The notes under the pieces are model-generated. The model saw nothing but the letters and a program-made list of their open reading frames with translations. It did not search any database and was not told the origin of the DNA. This document shows, piece after piece, positions 15,699-24,831 of a DNA stretch of 37,476 bases; the stretch's first letter is position 1, and each line of letters opens with the position of its first letter. The position numbers were made by a program, and so were the translations under genes. The DNA comes from Phycisphaerae bacterium. GTDB taxonomy: Bacteria > Planctomycetota > Phycisphaerae > Sedimentisphaerales > UBA12454. Location of the stretch: the NCBI GenBank assembly GCA_026386845.1, contig JAPLMW010000063.1:68315-105790 (forward strand), in the 5' to 3' direction.

Positions 15699-17294
15699 TT
15701 ATCCGCCTGTGGCGGGATTTATTTCATAACCAAGTTCCCGCAGTATCTGCTCTGCAGGCACTCCGAGCTCCTGTTTCAATTTTGCTTCATTGAGTTTCTC
15801 AAGCATGTTCACCGGCAGAGGACTTGGAAAAATAACATCGAATATTCTTTCATCTTTCGTATTGGGATAAATATTCGTAACATCCAGCAGATGCATTATC
15901 ATCGCCGCGATTTCTTTAAGGCCCTGACCATACACATAATGTTTTCGCTCGGTCTTTGCCAACATTCCCATCAGTGTCATACGCAGAGCAATGGCGCTGG
16001 TCAGGTTGCCGATTTTATCTTTTAGCACTCCCGCGACTACCGGCGTAACACCGCTGGTCTTGTCAATCGCCTCTCTTATCTCCGCGATATGTGCATCTTC
16101 GCTTGGCGTTGCATTGTCGCCGCCGAATTGTTCGATACTCGCATCAGGATTATCGGTGCACCACATCCTGCCCGGCGAAACAGCCCTGTTCTCAATACCT
16201 TCAATGCCTTTGGCAAGATACATCTTGAACGCCTGGAATGTTATCCTGCTTGCCCTGTCGCTCAGTCTCGTATTAAGCTCATCCTGAAGCGGTATCAAAG
16301 GTTCAACATCGCTTATCCCTTCGTAATAAAGCGGCTGTGCGATATTCTGAATATGCACAACAGGAATAATGCCCATAACATTCGGTCCTTCTGCGGCCAG
16401 TTGCTCATCTTCGTATCTCTGCCACCAGTCAGAGCCGATTATTTCCGTAACCGCAGCTGTTCGCCTTGCCGCACTGTTGCCTTTGCCGCCGAGCAGTCTG
16501 CGGAGAAAATTCCCTTCAGATGCCACATCATTTTTCTGTTCGACAAAATGCTGAATATAAAAGTTGATTTTGCGAAAATCTCTTTCATCGAGGACAGGCA
16601 GTGCTCTTGGGGCTTCAATCAGTTCAAGTGAACAGTCTGAAATAATTTCAAGTGTCTGTTCAAAGAACGTTTGAGAGGAGGAGGAAGAAGAAGTGTTGGA
16701 ATTTTTCGCTGACGGTCTCCGTGCATAATAATCAATAATTTTTTGCCCCGGCCGAACGACACAGTCCACAAATCCATAAACCGCCCCGAGCACTGCCATA
16801 TCCTGAAAGAACCTTACCCCGCCGTTGGTATTGAATATCTGTTTTAAGATTTTATCTATCTCGGCCCGCCTGTTTTTATCCTGTGCCCTGCTGACAATAT
16901 CAACGCCTTTGCCGAAAAGGAAATCCACCATAGCGTTGATTCGCCAGCTGATATCATTTTCTATGACAACCTCTTTTCTTTCGATATCTGCGACAGCTTT
17001 GCCGCCCAATATACCGCTCATTTCTGCCCGTTTTATGCCTGTAATTCTCGCAGGCAGCCCTATTTCCTGTGCCTGTATATAAGTTCGCGCGGATTCATTC
17101 AATTTTGCGTCGGCAGCGGATAAGCCGGTCGTCGAATACATTGGATTTTGATAATAGTCCCATAGCCTGCCAAAGTGTATTTGCATATTGACCCATTGTT
17201 CATCGACGAGCCAGTCAATAAAACCTGTCTTGAGCGAAGTCGAAAGATCGGGGGCCAGACCATCGCTTTCAAAATTTGTAAAATCAAATGACAT
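15699..17294 (-). CDS. Phage portal protein
   Basis: A 531-residue protein with the features of an SPP1/gp6-like portal: RRAEIDKILKQIFNTNGGVR early, GIIPVVHIQNIAQPLYYEGI, then SDVEPLIPLQDELNTRLSDR and ASRITFQAFKMYLAKGIEGI in the stem/crown region. Residues near 200 include a run of serines (NTSSSSSSQ). The start at 17294 is preferred to 17312 because AAAGGAAC lies at good spacing and the extra six residues look artificial. The last codons (NPATGG) overlap a small CCGCC...GGCGG repeat. No large terminase gene precedes it; instead, there is a 470-bp spacer with palindromes. Confidence 0.85.
   Translation of the reverse strand: MSFDFTNFESDGLAPDLSTSLKTGFIDWLVDEQWVNMQIHFGRLWDYYQNPMYSTTGLSAADAKLNESARTYIQAQEIGLPARITGIKRAEMSGILGGKAVADIERKEVVIENDISWRINAMVDFLFGKGVDIVSRAQDKNRRAEIDKILKQIFNTNGGVRFFQDMAVLGAVYGFVDCVVRPGQKIIDYYARRPSAKNSNTSSSSSSQTFFEQTLEIISDCSLELIEAPRALPVLDERDFRKINFYIQHFVEQKNDVASEGNFLRRLLGGKGNSAARRTAAVTEIIGSDWWQRYEDEQLAAEGPNVMGIIPVVHIQNIAQPLYYEGISDVEPLIPLQDELNTRLSDRASRITFQAFKMYLAKGIEGIENRAVSPGRMWCTDNPDASIEQFGGDNATPSEDAHIAEIREAIDKTSGVTPVVAGVLKDKIGNLTSAIALRMTLMGMLAKTERKHYVYGQGLKEIAAMIMHLLDVTNIYPNTKDERIFDVIFPSPLPVNMLEKLNEAKLKQELGVPAEQILRELGYEINPATGG
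15700..15716. repeat. Small palindrome TCCGCC-TGT-GGCGGG
   Basis: The palindrome lies over the stop region of the portal gene. A second copy (TCCGCCTGTGGCGGA) lies at about 17603-17617 upstream of the prenyltransferase gene. The two copies flank the portal gene and belong to the small palindromic repeats of this genome. Confidence 0.5.
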
Positions 17295-17424
17295 CAAATT
17301 GTTCCTTTGCAATCTTCAATTTCTTTAACTTTTCACTTTTAGTTTTTCACTTTTCATTTCTTCTGTTCACTTATCACTTTTCACTTTTTACTGTCCCTCC
17401 GTATTACCTGGGAAGTTGCGCGTT

Positions 17425-17444
17425 TTTGTCGAAATTTCGACAAA
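17425..17444. promoter_or_regulatory. Perfect palindrome TTTGTCGAAA/TTTCGACAAA, operator candidate
   Basis: A perfect 20-bp palindrome about 130 bp upstream of the portal start, directly after a GTTGCGCGTTTT sequence that recurs at 17525. An inverted repeat with the same outer half-site TTTGT...ACAAA, followed in both cases by TTTT, lies upstream of the ABC ATPase gene. A shared repressor is possible but unproven. Confidence 0.45.
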
Positions 17445-17510
17445 TTTTCAGAGGGTCGATTTTGTAAGTCCTTGTCAATACGAGAGAAAAATTTTTTTAT
17501 TTTTTCAAAG

Positions 17511-17537
17511 CGCGCAACTTTTTTGTTGCGCGTTTTT
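17511..17537 (+). terminator. Rho-independent terminator-like hairpin
   Basis: CGCGCAAC, a six-T loop, GTTGCGCG and a five-T tail on the plus strand. There is no intact plus-strand gene just upstream, so either a lost gene or a regulatory hairpin is possible. Confidence 0.5.
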
Positions 17538-17667
17538 GCTTATCTGGACAAAAAGAATGTGGAATTCTTAATCTAAAATCGGCAATCTAAAATTGACACT
17601 TCCGCCTGTGGCGGATTCTTAAAATCTTCATTCTTCAATCTACAATCTTTAATCTTTAATGTTTCCC

Positions 17668-17695
17668 TTGACATTCCCGACCTTTCCGGTATGTT
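17668..17695 (+). promoter_or_regulatory. Sigma70-type promoter for the prenyltransferase gene
   Basis: TTGACA at 17668-17673, 16-bp spacer, TATGTT at 17690-17695, about 70 bp before the start codon. Confidence 0.5.
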
Positions 17696-17766
17696 ATTTA
17701 TTAAACTTGCAAAGGTATTAAAAAATAAGTGAGTGAGAATCAGGTGTAATTAGAAAGTATTCCTCT

Positions 17767-18693
17767 ATGGCTGAACAATCTAAAATTCTTCTGTGGCTTT
17801 CGGAGTTAAGGGCGCCATTTTTTACCGCAAGCGCACTGCCTGTAATTGTCGGCACTGCTGCTGCATATTCGCAGACAGGACAGTTTAATGTAATTATTTT
17901 CATTCTCGCCGTCTTTGCAACTGTCGCTCTTCACGCGGGAGCCAATATCGCAAATGATTATTTCGACCATATCTCCAGAAACGACTGGCTCAACGATAAT
18001 AAAACGCCGTTCTCCGGCGGAAGCAGACTGATTCAGCAAAACCTTCTCACCGCCGGTGAAGTTATCGTAGGAGCCTGGATTGCCCTTTTTATCGGTGCAG
18101 GTATCGGTCTTCTTATAGTGATATTAACAAAAAGTTTCTTTGTGCTGCTGTTAGGCGTCATTGGCTTATTTGGCGGATATTTCTATACCGCAACTCCCTT
18201 TAAGCTGGGTTATCGCACAGCAGGTGAAATAACGATAGGTCTGCTTTTCGGCATTTTGCCGGTCTATGGCTCTTTCTATATCCAGACACTAAGTTTTAAC
18301 GCTTTGCCGACACCACCGGCAGCTATTGTTGCCGTCCTGATTTTCCTCGTAATTTTCGCAAATGAATTTCCCGATTTTAACGCTGACCGCGCAGCCGGCA
18401 AAAAAACGATTGTCGTTACCCTCGGCATAAAAAATGCTGCGAATTTCTATAGAGCAATACTTATAATGCTTTGTGTTTTGGCTGTTATTTATGCGATTGC
18501 AAATCTTAAAGCTCTTGCATCAGCAGTTCTGCTGATACCAACAATCAGTATCAGCGCAATATGTTTCAAAAACGCAGATGCAGAGAAACTCTCACAGAAA
18601 GGCTACACCGCTTTAAGTAAGTCAACCATCCTGCTGCATACTATCGGCTGTATCGCACTTGTCGCGGCAATATTACTTTCCAAGCCGGCTTAA
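17767..18693 (+). CDS. UbiA-family prenyltransferase, MenA-like
   Basis: A 308-residue integral membrane protein with about eight to nine transmembrane segments. It has the two aspartate-rich motifs of the family: NDYFDHISRND (about 63-73) and EFPDFNADRAAGKKT (about 200-214), which bind magnesium-prenyl diphosphate. The SGGSRLIQQ segment after the first motif is typical of 1,4-dihydroxy-2-naphthoate prenyltransferases, so it probably makes demethylmenaquinone. I do not assign menA firmly, because other UbiA enzymes share these motifs and no men genes are adjacent. The start is ATG at 17767. The last 21 bp overlap the convergent M48 gene. Confidence 0.85.
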   Translation: MAEQSKILLWLSELRAPFFTASALPVIVGTAAAYSQTGQFNVIIFILAVFATVALHAGANIANDYFDHISRNDWLNDNKTPFSGGSRLIQQNLLTAGEVIVGAWIALFIGAGIGLLIVILTKSFFVLLLGVIGLFGGYFYTATPFKLGYRTAGEITIGLLFGILPVYGSFYIQTLSFNALPTPPAAIVAVLIFLVIFANEFPDFNADRAAGKKTIVVTLGIKNAANFYRAILIMLCVLAVIYAIANLKALASAVLLIPTISISAICFKNADAEKLSQKGYTALSKSTILLHTIGCIALVAAILLSKPA

Positions 18694-19473
18694 AACATTC
18701 GTCGCATATTCACTCTGGCCTGTTTTCCCTTCGCCGCGATAACCTTTTTCATAAATCCGCTCCTGCAGATAGCCTATGCGGTTTTCAGGATTCGGATGTG
18801 TTGAGAAAAATTCTATAGTCCGAGAACCGCTCGCTCTTTGTAATATTTCCATCGTTTCAATCATACCGTAAGGCGTAAAACCGGCCTTGACAAGATAATC
18901 CAGACCGACCTCGTCAGCCTGTTTTTCCTGTTCTCTGGTAAAAGACATACTCTCAAGCTGTCTTACAATATTTGCAACCCTCATCGCTGACGATGCCGCC
19001 TGTGAACCGACAACACCCAAACCGGTATCAATCAGGATATCTCTCGTAATCTGCTGTGCGATATGTCTTGCCGTAACGTGTGCTGTTTCGTGCGCCAGCA
19101 CCGCTGCAAGCTGTGCTTCGCTGTTAAGCTCTTTGAGCAAACCTGTAGTGATATAAATATAACCGCCCGGCAGAGCAAAGGCGTTTACCGACTGATGGTC
19201 GATGGCTTTGTAGGAAAAACCTTCGTCCGGCGTATGACTTATCCGAGCAATACCCTGTCCTACTGAATTTATATAATTCTGAAGCTGCTGGTCCTTGACG
19301 CTCTGGCCGAGTTCTTTTTCAACTTGCGCTGCGGTATCGCGTCCCATTTGCTTTTCCTGCTCAGGACTTACAAGTATAAGCTGCTCTTCGCCAGTTACAG
19401 GATTTGTCTGGCAGCCGCCGCAAATAAGCCCTAATCCTGACGCAACTAACAATAATAACCATAAAGTTTTCAT
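18673..19473 (-). CDS. M48-family metalloprotease lipoprotein
   Basis: A 266-residue predicted lipoprotein. The start at 19473 follows AGAAGGG and gives a signal peptide with a cysteine at residue 21. The zinc site is HETAHVTARH, with the third ligand in the QADEVGLDYL segment. Near the C-terminus, FFSTHPNPENRIGYLQERI is typical of the BepA/LoiP/YfgC group, which degrades or helps assemble outer-membrane proteins. The upstream TNPVTGEEQLILVSPEQE stretch is also a family hallmark. This suggests an envelope quality-control role in a diderm cell. Confidence 0.9.
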   Translation of the reverse strand: MKTLWLLLLVASGLGLICGGCQTNPVTGEEQLILVSPEQEKQMGRDTAAQVEKELGQSVKDQQLQNYINSVGQGIARISHTPDEGFSYKAIDHQSVNAFALPGGYIYITTGLLKELNSEAQLAAVLAHETAHVTARHIAQQITRDILIDTGLGVVGSQAASSAMRVANIVRQLESMSFTREQEKQADEVGLDYLVKAGFTPYGMIETMEILQRASGSRTIEFFSTHPNPENRIGYLQERIYEKGYRGEGKTGQSEYATNVLSRLGK

Positions 19474-19639
19474 AACTTTTTCCCTTCTTAAACCCATTTA
19501 CATAAGACACTTACAGCTTGGCAGCCGCTTCTGCATCAAAGCGGCTCAATACAATAAATATGTCAAGAGTGTTTTTGTATTGCAATATCTTTTTCTTATT
19601 TTAGTATAACTTATACTATTTATCTATGGATTTAATTCA

Positions 19640-21037
19640 ATGAGTAAACGGATTTTCTCTTCAATACTTGTTTTTATCGTTGTAGTTTTGAGTCTGCCTT
19701 TCATCTGCGGCTGCAACGCCCCCAGAGAACAGCTAATCGCCTTCAACAAATATTTTGAAGCGTCAGATTTCAATTCAGCCGCAAATTATGCGGTAAAAAA
19801 CATCAAACAAAGAAAAAATCCCGATGGCGAAGACTTGCTCTGGACGCTTCAGGCCGCTGCCGCAAAAAGAATATTGCAGGATTATAACTCCAGCACTCGA
19901 CTTCTTGATAATGCCGAAAAACATCTTCAGTATTATGACACACGCTCCTCACTCGGCGATGAAATGTCTGCCATCGCCATCAACGATAATGTTATGCCTT
20001 ACAAAGGTGAAGAATACGATGGCGTGATGGCAAACACATACAAAGCTCTGAATTTTATGTCGGAAAACAAACCCGACCTGGCAAGAGTCGAATTTAACAG
20101 GGCTATCGACAGACAAAGAAGAACTAAAGAAAAATTTGAAAAGGAAATCAAAGAGACAAAAGATAAAATTGATAAAATGCCGTATGGCAACCTGATAAAT
20201 CAAACCGTCTCAGACCCGAATATGGGACAAACTCTGCACGACAAATATCCGGAACTCTATGAATACCAAGCTTATAAAGATTATACCAATCCTTTTGTAA
20301 CTTATCTGGCCTCCATATATTTTAATGCCGCAGGTGAACCTTCAACCGCAAGAGATTTGCTGAAAGAGACTTACGGCTTAGTGCCTGAAAATAAATATGT
20401 AGAGGAGGAATTTAAGGAAACAGAAAAAATACTTGGCGAGAATAGACAAGTCAAAAATATCATATGGCTTGTCTTCGAGAACGGTCTTGGACCGACCAAA
20501 GAAGAATTTCGAATTGACCTGCCGCTCTTTGTGGCAACCAGCAGAGTGCTGTATGCCGGAATCGCATTGCCAAAACTCCAATACAGAGATTCCGCATTCC
20601 CATATCTGCAAATTGAAGCCGATGGAACTCAGTATAACACCGCAGTTGTCAGCAATATGGACAGGGTTATAAACAGCGAATTCAAGAAAGACTTTGATGC
20701 TATCTTGATGAGAGCGATAATTTCAACAACCGGCAAGGTCGCCGCGCAATATGTCTTATCGAGCCAGGATTCAACTGCGGCAACTATCGGCTCCATAATG
20801 ATTGCCGCTTATTCGTTTGCAACCAATGCCGCGGATGTCAGAATCTGGACCGCACTGCCGAAAGAATTCCAAATCGCAAGATTTCCTAAGCCGCAGAATA
20901 AAATACTTAAAATTACACCCTTCAATGCTCAATCATTTGACATTGAACTGCCGGATTGCGATAATGTCCTGGTATATGTTAAAATTATAAACAGAAATTC
21001 CAGACCGGTTTATAGTATTATTACTTTGAAAAAATGA
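19640..21037 (+). CDS. COG3014-type lipoprotein
   Basis: A 465-residue predicted lipoprotein (signal segment to FICGC, lipid-modified Cys25). The first 150 residues look like TPR-type helices (ADFNS-like repeats: EASDFNSAANYAVKNI; NKPDLARVEFNRAIDRQRRT), and the rest is mixed alpha/beta. The order with YcfL, LpoB and CsgG-domain genes is the known context of COG3014, an uncharacterised family. It heads a plus-strand operon after a 140-bp divergent spacer. A role with the LpoB/CsgG lipoproteins at the outer membrane is inferred. Confidence 0.75.
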   Translation: MSKRIFSSILVFIVVVLSLPFICGCNAPREQLIAFNKYFEASDFNSAANYAVKNIKQRKNPDGEDLLWTLQAAAAKRILQDYNSSTRLLDNAEKHLQYYDTRSSLGDEMSAIAINDNVMPYKGEEYDGVMANTYKALNFMSENKPDLARVEFNRAIDRQRRTKEKFEKEIKETKDKIDKMPYGNLINQTVSDPNMGQTLHDKYPELYEYQAYKDYTNPFVTYLASIYFNAAGEPSTARDLLKETYGLVPENKYVEEEFKETEKILGENRQVKNIIWLVFENGLGPTKEEFRIDLPLFVATSRVLYAGIALPKLQYRDSAFPYLQIEADGTQYNTAVVSNMDRVINSEFKKDFDAILMRAIISTTGKVAAQYVLSSQDSTAATIGSIMIAAYSFATNAADVRIWTALPKEFQIARFPKPQNKILKITPFNAQSFDIELPDCDNVLVYVKIINRNSRPVYSIITLKK

Positions 21038-21143
21038 AGTTAGGATATTGTTATTGGTATGGGTATTGTCGAAAAACAACAATGGCTAACAAAAAATTAC
21101 CGTTACCAATTCCGTTACCGAACCACATAATAAGGAGATACCT

Positions 21144-21587
21144 ATGAAAAAGTTTTTTTTATTGTTGTTTTTTGTCGCAGCAGCCGTCCTTCTTAATGGC
21201 TGTAATAAGGAGTATAGCGACAATCGCGTCAATCTCGATACCGGGGTAAAAAGCGATAATGTAGTAAATAATGCCTTGACCCGACCTGTATATGGAGCGT
21301 TCAGCCTGCTGATAGGAGAGGGGATTGATTTAAAAGACGTGAAAGTTTTTAGAAATGACGCCGACTTTATGGAAATTCAGGTAACCGGTTACAATCGAGC
21401 TATATACACAAAAAGATTCGATTATAAAATAGATTGGCTCGATAAAAACGGTATTGGGGTCGACTCAAAAGCGAGCGTCTGGCGGCCAGTATCCGCAAAG
21501 TCAAGAACCACATTTAGTTTTAAAGCTGTTGCGCCTTCAAAAGATGTTGTTGATTTCAAAATGAATACAAGAAAAACTCCGGAATAA
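21144..21587 (+). CDS. YcfL-like lipoprotein (DUF1425)
   Basis: A 147-residue lipoprotein with LLNGC lipobox (Cys20). The body (VFRNDADFMEIQVTGYNRAI; FDYKIDWLDKNGIGVDSKAS; WRPVSAKSRTTFSFKAVAPS) is a beta-sandwich matching the DUF1425/YcfL pattern. In E. coli ycfL lies directly upstream of lpoB, as here. AAGGAG precedes the ATG. The function is unknown beyond the link to LpoB. Confidence 0.8.
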   Translation: MKKFFLLLFFVAAAVLLNGCNKEYSDNRVNLDTGVKSDNVVNNALTRPVYGAFSLLIGEGIDLKDVKVFRNDADFMEIQVTGYNRAIYTKRFDYKIDWLDKNGIGVDSKASVWRPVSAKSRTTFSFKAVAPSKDVVDFKMNTRKTPE

Positions 21588-21602
21588 TGAAAGGATAAAA
21601 CT

Positions 21603-22217
21603 ATGAAAAACCTGTCGATACTTTTATTTTTCTCAATGCTGTTCTTAATCGGCTGCGAGGAAGTTCAAAAAATTGACACTACCAATGACACCGGCAAACA
21701 AGTTATGTCGCTCGATTACAGAGACTTCGACCAGGCGGCAAGCCAGATGATTCAATCGCTTATAAGCTCAGGCTCACTGGCCAAAAAGGATGGAAGCAGG
21801 TATGTCGTCGCCACAAGCAAAGTCACAAACGACACTATGCAGAGGATTGATACCGACCTGCTTACCGCAAAAATCGAGCAGGACCTGATGAAAAGCGGAC
21901 AGGTGGTAATGACTTCCGCTGTCGGCGGAAAAGAAAGCAACCGTGACGACACAGTTTATAATATGAGAGAAACCAGAGATTCCTCAAAAGGCGAAGAATT
22001 CAAGCAGGAAACCCTGCCGCAAAAAGGCCAGATAATTTCTCCTGAACTGAGCCTGTCAGGCAAAATCTATCAGAGAAACTTGCGTTATGACAAGGATAAA
22101 CAGCAGGTGGAATACTACTTCCAGTTAAAAATGACGGATGTAAAGACCGGCCTGCGATTCTGGCAGGAAGAAGTGCTTATCGGTAAACGCGGCAGCAACA
22201 AATCTGTTGCGTGGTAA
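21603..22217 (+). CDS. LpoB-like penicillin-binding-protein activator lipoprotein
   Basis: A 204-residue lipoprotein, Cys18 after LFLIG. The LpoB-like part includes FDQAASQMIQSLISSG, VTNDTMQRIDTDLLTAKIEQ, PELSLSGKIYQRNLRYDKDK and QVEYYFQLKMTDVKTGLRFW. In gammaproteobacteria LpoB stimulates the bifunctional synthase PBP1b from the outer membrane. Whether this relative does so here is not known. It is 15 bp after the YcfL gene and overlaps the upstream region of the CsgG gene. Confidence 0.82.
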   Translation: MKNLSILLFFSMLFLIGCEEVQKIDTTNDTGKQVMSLDYRDFDQAASQMIQSLISSGSLAKKDGSRYVVATSKVTNDTMQRIDTDLLTAKIEQDLMKSGQVVMTSAVGGKESNRDDTVYNMRETRDSSKGEEFKQETLPQKGQIISPELSLSGKIYQRNLRYDKDKQQVEYYFQLKMTDVKTGLRFWQEEVLIGKRGSNKSVAW

Positions 22218-22243
22218 AAAATAACGGATTAAGGACAGATAAA

Positions 22244-23554
22244 ATGAAAAAGACAATAATATTATTGTTGATTCTCCCATTCTCTTTGCAGGCCATCGCC
22301 AAAGAACAAGTGATAATTCAGGAAGGCAAAGGAGTTGCCTCAACAAGAGAAGATGCCATTAAAAAAGCCATCTTTGAGGCCGTCGCTAAAGCAAAGGGAA
22401 TAGATGTAGGTTCAGGCAAATACCAGTTCGCTTTCGAATCCGCCTCAGCAGATATTGAAAGAAAGCCGGGCGGAAAAGAAATCGGTTTTGACGCGGTTTC
22501 GATATATGCCGAAGGCACGTCAACCAGCACGGCAATCAGGGCTTTGGTGAAAACCTATGAGGTTCTCGAAGAGAAAAAACCTGACCCCAACACGTGGGAA
22601 GTAAAACTTAAAGTCTGGATATACGACTATCAGCCTCCGGACAAGACCGGCAGATTAAGAATAGCTGTAATGGCACCAACAACTTTAAGCAAAGAGTATT
22701 ATTTCGGCAGCATCAAACTCAGCGACAAAGAGATTGAACAGAAAATTACACATATATTGAACACCAAGCTGGTAGAAACAAATAAATTCACTATTCTCGA
22801 CAGACACTATATTGATAAGGTTATGCAGGAGAAAGGGCTGGTATTGCTCGGCGATACTTCTCTTGAAGAAAAGGCAAAAATAGGTAATCTCCTGGGTGCG
22901 GACTATATCCTTACCTCAACGCTCAATGAGGCCTATCTCTCTGTAAAAGAAAAATATCTGGAAGCTATTGGACAAAAAACCTACGAACACGAGGCTAAGT
23001 TCAAAATGGATTATTCTCTTATCGGCGCAGCAACAAGCCAGATTAAATTTTCAGATTCTGTAAATTTGTGGCTCCAGTATGATAAAGATGTCAGAAAACT
23101 TGTTCCAAACTGGCAGGACGATAAGATTGATTACCGGCTGCTTGCCGACGAATTGATTAAGTTGGCGACTGCCCCGATAGCCGACAAAATCGCACAAGGC
23201 CTTTATCCGGTCAGAATAGCGAAAATCCTGCCGAATAATATGATTGTTATTAACAAAGGCGGCAAAGACGTTGCCGAATCGGATATTTATGATTGTTTAA
23301 AAGAAGGCCAGGAGCTTTTCGATTATGATACAAAAGAATCGCTTGGCAAAATTGAAGAGCCGGTCGCCACAATAAAAATTACAAAGGTTATGTCCAATTT
23401 TTCTTATGCCGTATTAATTGGAGGCAATGCTTCAAATTTATCCGAAGGACTGATTTGCAAAAAGCAGGGTAAGGAACCTCTAAAACCCATAGAACAACAA
23501 AGCGATACTCAGGTTACGCCAAGCGGCGGAGTCAAAATGCCGTTTGATAAATAA
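22244..23554 (+). CDS. CsgG/LpoB-domain secreted protein
   Basis: A 436-residue exported protein. The start at 22244 follows AAGGACAG and gives a signal peptide ending near AIAKEQ; the upstream frame from 22211 only adds 11 residues that overlap lpoB. After an N-terminal domain (REDAIKKAIFEAVAKAKGID), the CsgG-like part runs from GRLRIAVMAPTTLSKEYYFG through NKFTILDRHYIDKVMQEKGL to LGADYILTSTLNEAYLSV, the usual CsgG/LpoB nucleotide-less fold. There is no lipobox. It completes the COG3014-YcfL-LpoB-CsgG operon. Confidence 0.78.
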   Translation: MKKTIILLLILPFSLQAIAKEQVIIQEGKGVASTREDAIKKAIFEAVAKAKGIDVGSGKYQFAFESASADIERKPGGKEIGFDAVSIYAEGTSTSTAIRALVKTYEVLEEKKPDPNTWEVKLKVWIYDYQPPDKTGRLRIAVMAPTTLSKEYYFGSIKLSDKEIEQKITHILNTKLVETNKFTILDRHYIDKVMQEKGLVLLGDTSLEEKAKIGNLLGADYILTSTLNEAYLSVKEKYLEAIGQKTYEHEAKFKMDYSLIGAATSQIKFSDSVNLWLQYDKDVRKLVPNWQDDKIDYRLLADELIKLATAPIADKIAQGLYPVRIAKILPNNMIVINKGGKDVAESDIYDCLKEGQELFDYDTKESLGKIEEPVATIKITKVMSNFSYAVLIGGNASNLSEGLICKKQGKEPLKPIEQQSDTQVTPSGGVKMPFDK

Positions 23555-23569
23555 CAGGAATGGTCAGGA

Positions 23570-24826
23570 TTAAACCTGACAGATAATTTTTGACGCTCCG
23601 CAAAGGATATTGATTTTTGCGTTGTTGCCGTGTCTTTTCATCGCTTCAGCCAGAGCCTGTTGTGGACTGGCTGTCCAATCAAAGCCTATCGTTTGGGCTT
23701 CTTTTCTGGATATTCCACCGCTTACAATAATAACCTGACAATGTTGAGTAATTTCGTTTCCAGCCCACACATTGGCCGCAACTACTTTGCTCAGCCGCCC
23801 TGCGCCAGTAAGTTTTTCAATCTGCTCGAAGCCGCATTTATATCCGATGTCTATTATTTCAGGATGTTGCGAGCTTATTTTTTCCGGACTGGGCGTTGCG
23901 AATATCAAAGTTCCGCCTTTTTTGACCGCAAAGTGAGCCGAATACATCGCTTTAATAGACTGCCAAAGGTCAATATCAGCCGGATAGGAATCGGCAACGA
24001 CAATATCGGCCTGTTTAACTTTGACGCAGTATAATTCCGCGGCGAAACGGCAGGCTCCCCTGTGAGCTTCTATCGGGTCCCCTGCAAATGCTTTTGCGAT
24101 TGTGCCATCTTGTTTTGGTATTTCATTGACTATGAACTTCAGGCCGCTTTTAACGGCCACATCATCTACCAAAGCCCTGACTTTGTTTTCTCTGACTCCA
24201 AATCTTTTTTCTGTCGGAATAGTATGACTGAGCCAATGCATTTGGCCGATAGTCTGTTCTTCACAGCAGCCGGGGTTGATTATCTTTCCGCCCCCGCCGA
24301 AACCCGCATACATATGCGGCACTGCCTGTCCAAGTCCAATCACAAAATCAGCTTCAAGTATCGCCTTATGCACTTTGATTTCAAAACCGTCCGGGCTTTT
24401 TTCGACAACCTGATAATCCTGCTTTGTTTTCCAGTCAGGATTTATAATTTGATGATTTTCCGCGGCTTCCTGTGTGTATTTGAGCCTTATTTCCTGCTCG
24501 GTCATCTGCCGATGAGTCCCCAGCGCGATAAAAATTGAAATATCTTCATTTTCTATCTTTGCCCCTTTAAGCTGCTTTAAAACTAAAGGCAGCATAAGCT
24601 CTGTTTTTGTCGAGCGGGTAATATCGTCAACAACTATGACAATTTTCATACCGGCTTTTACAATTCTATCGAGCCGGTCTGTGCCTATGGGATTTGCCAG
24701 TGCTTTTTCGAAAATTTTGCTCTCGTCATCCTTCTGTGAGTATTCAGCAGGCTTATAAATACCGCCGATATTGCCGTCTGGCAGCTCAATTGGAGAAAAA
24801 TCTTTGTATGGAAATCTATGCAGCAT
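23570..24826 (-). CDS. LarA-family (nickel-pincer) racemase or epimerase
   Basis: A 418-residue LarA homologue. It keeps His105 (GTHR), His171 and Lys181 (PHMYAGFGGGGKIINPG) and His197 (GQMHWLS). These have the same spacing as the catalytic His108, His174, Lys184 and His200 of Lactobacillus plantarum LarA, where the lysine carries the nickel-pincer nucleotide. The substrate may be lactate or another 2-hydroxy acid; the LarA superfamily is varied. The cofactor-making larB, larC and larE genes are not in the window. It is 5 bp downstream of the phosphomannomutase gene. Confidence 0.85.
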   Translation of the reverse strand: MLHRFPYKDFSPIELPDGNIGGIYKPAEYSQKDDESKIFEKALANPIGTDRLDRIVKAGMKIVIVVDDITRSTKTELMLPLVLKQLKGAKIENEDISIFIALGTHRQMTEQEIRLKYTQEAAENHQIINPDWKTKQDYQVVEKSPDGFEIKVHKAILEADFVIGLGQAVPHMYAGFGGGGKIINPGCCEEQTIGQMHWLSHTIPTEKRFGVRENKVRALVDDVAVKSGLKFIVNEIPKQDGTIAKAFAGDPIEAHRGACRFAAELYCVKVKQADIVVADSYPADIDLWQSIKAMYSAHFAVKKGGTLIFATPSPEKISSQHPEIIDIGYKCGFEQIEKLTGAGRLSKVVAANVWAGNEITQHCQVIIVSGGISRKEAQTIGFDWTASPQQALAEAMKRHGNNAKINILCGASKIICQV

Positions 24827-24831
24827 AGAAT

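Larger units (their letters stand above)
17295..17766. other. Regulatory spacer between portal and prenyltransferase genes
   Basis: No gene was seen. From the portal side it holds a pyrimidine-rich tract with repeated TTTTCAC words (about 17325-17392), a perfect 20-bp palindrome at 17425-17444, a hairpin with T-run at 17511-17537, a TCCGCC/GGCGGA repeat, and a promoter for the plus-strand gene at 17668-17695. A short minus-strand frame at about 17400-17500 (containing RPSENLSKFRQKRATSQVIR) is open but lacks support and could be a decayed gene upstream of the portal. Confidence 0.5.

Noticed and set aside
22211-22243. Upstream start for the CsgG-domain gene
   Set aside because: It would put VKNNGLRTDK before the signal peptide and overlap lpoB; AAGGACAG supports 22244.
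23563-23580. Hairpin GTCAGG-ATTAAA-CCTGAC between the CsgG-domain and LarA genes
   Set aside because: It is short, overlaps the LarA stop and lacks a T-run on either strand; too weak to call a terminator.
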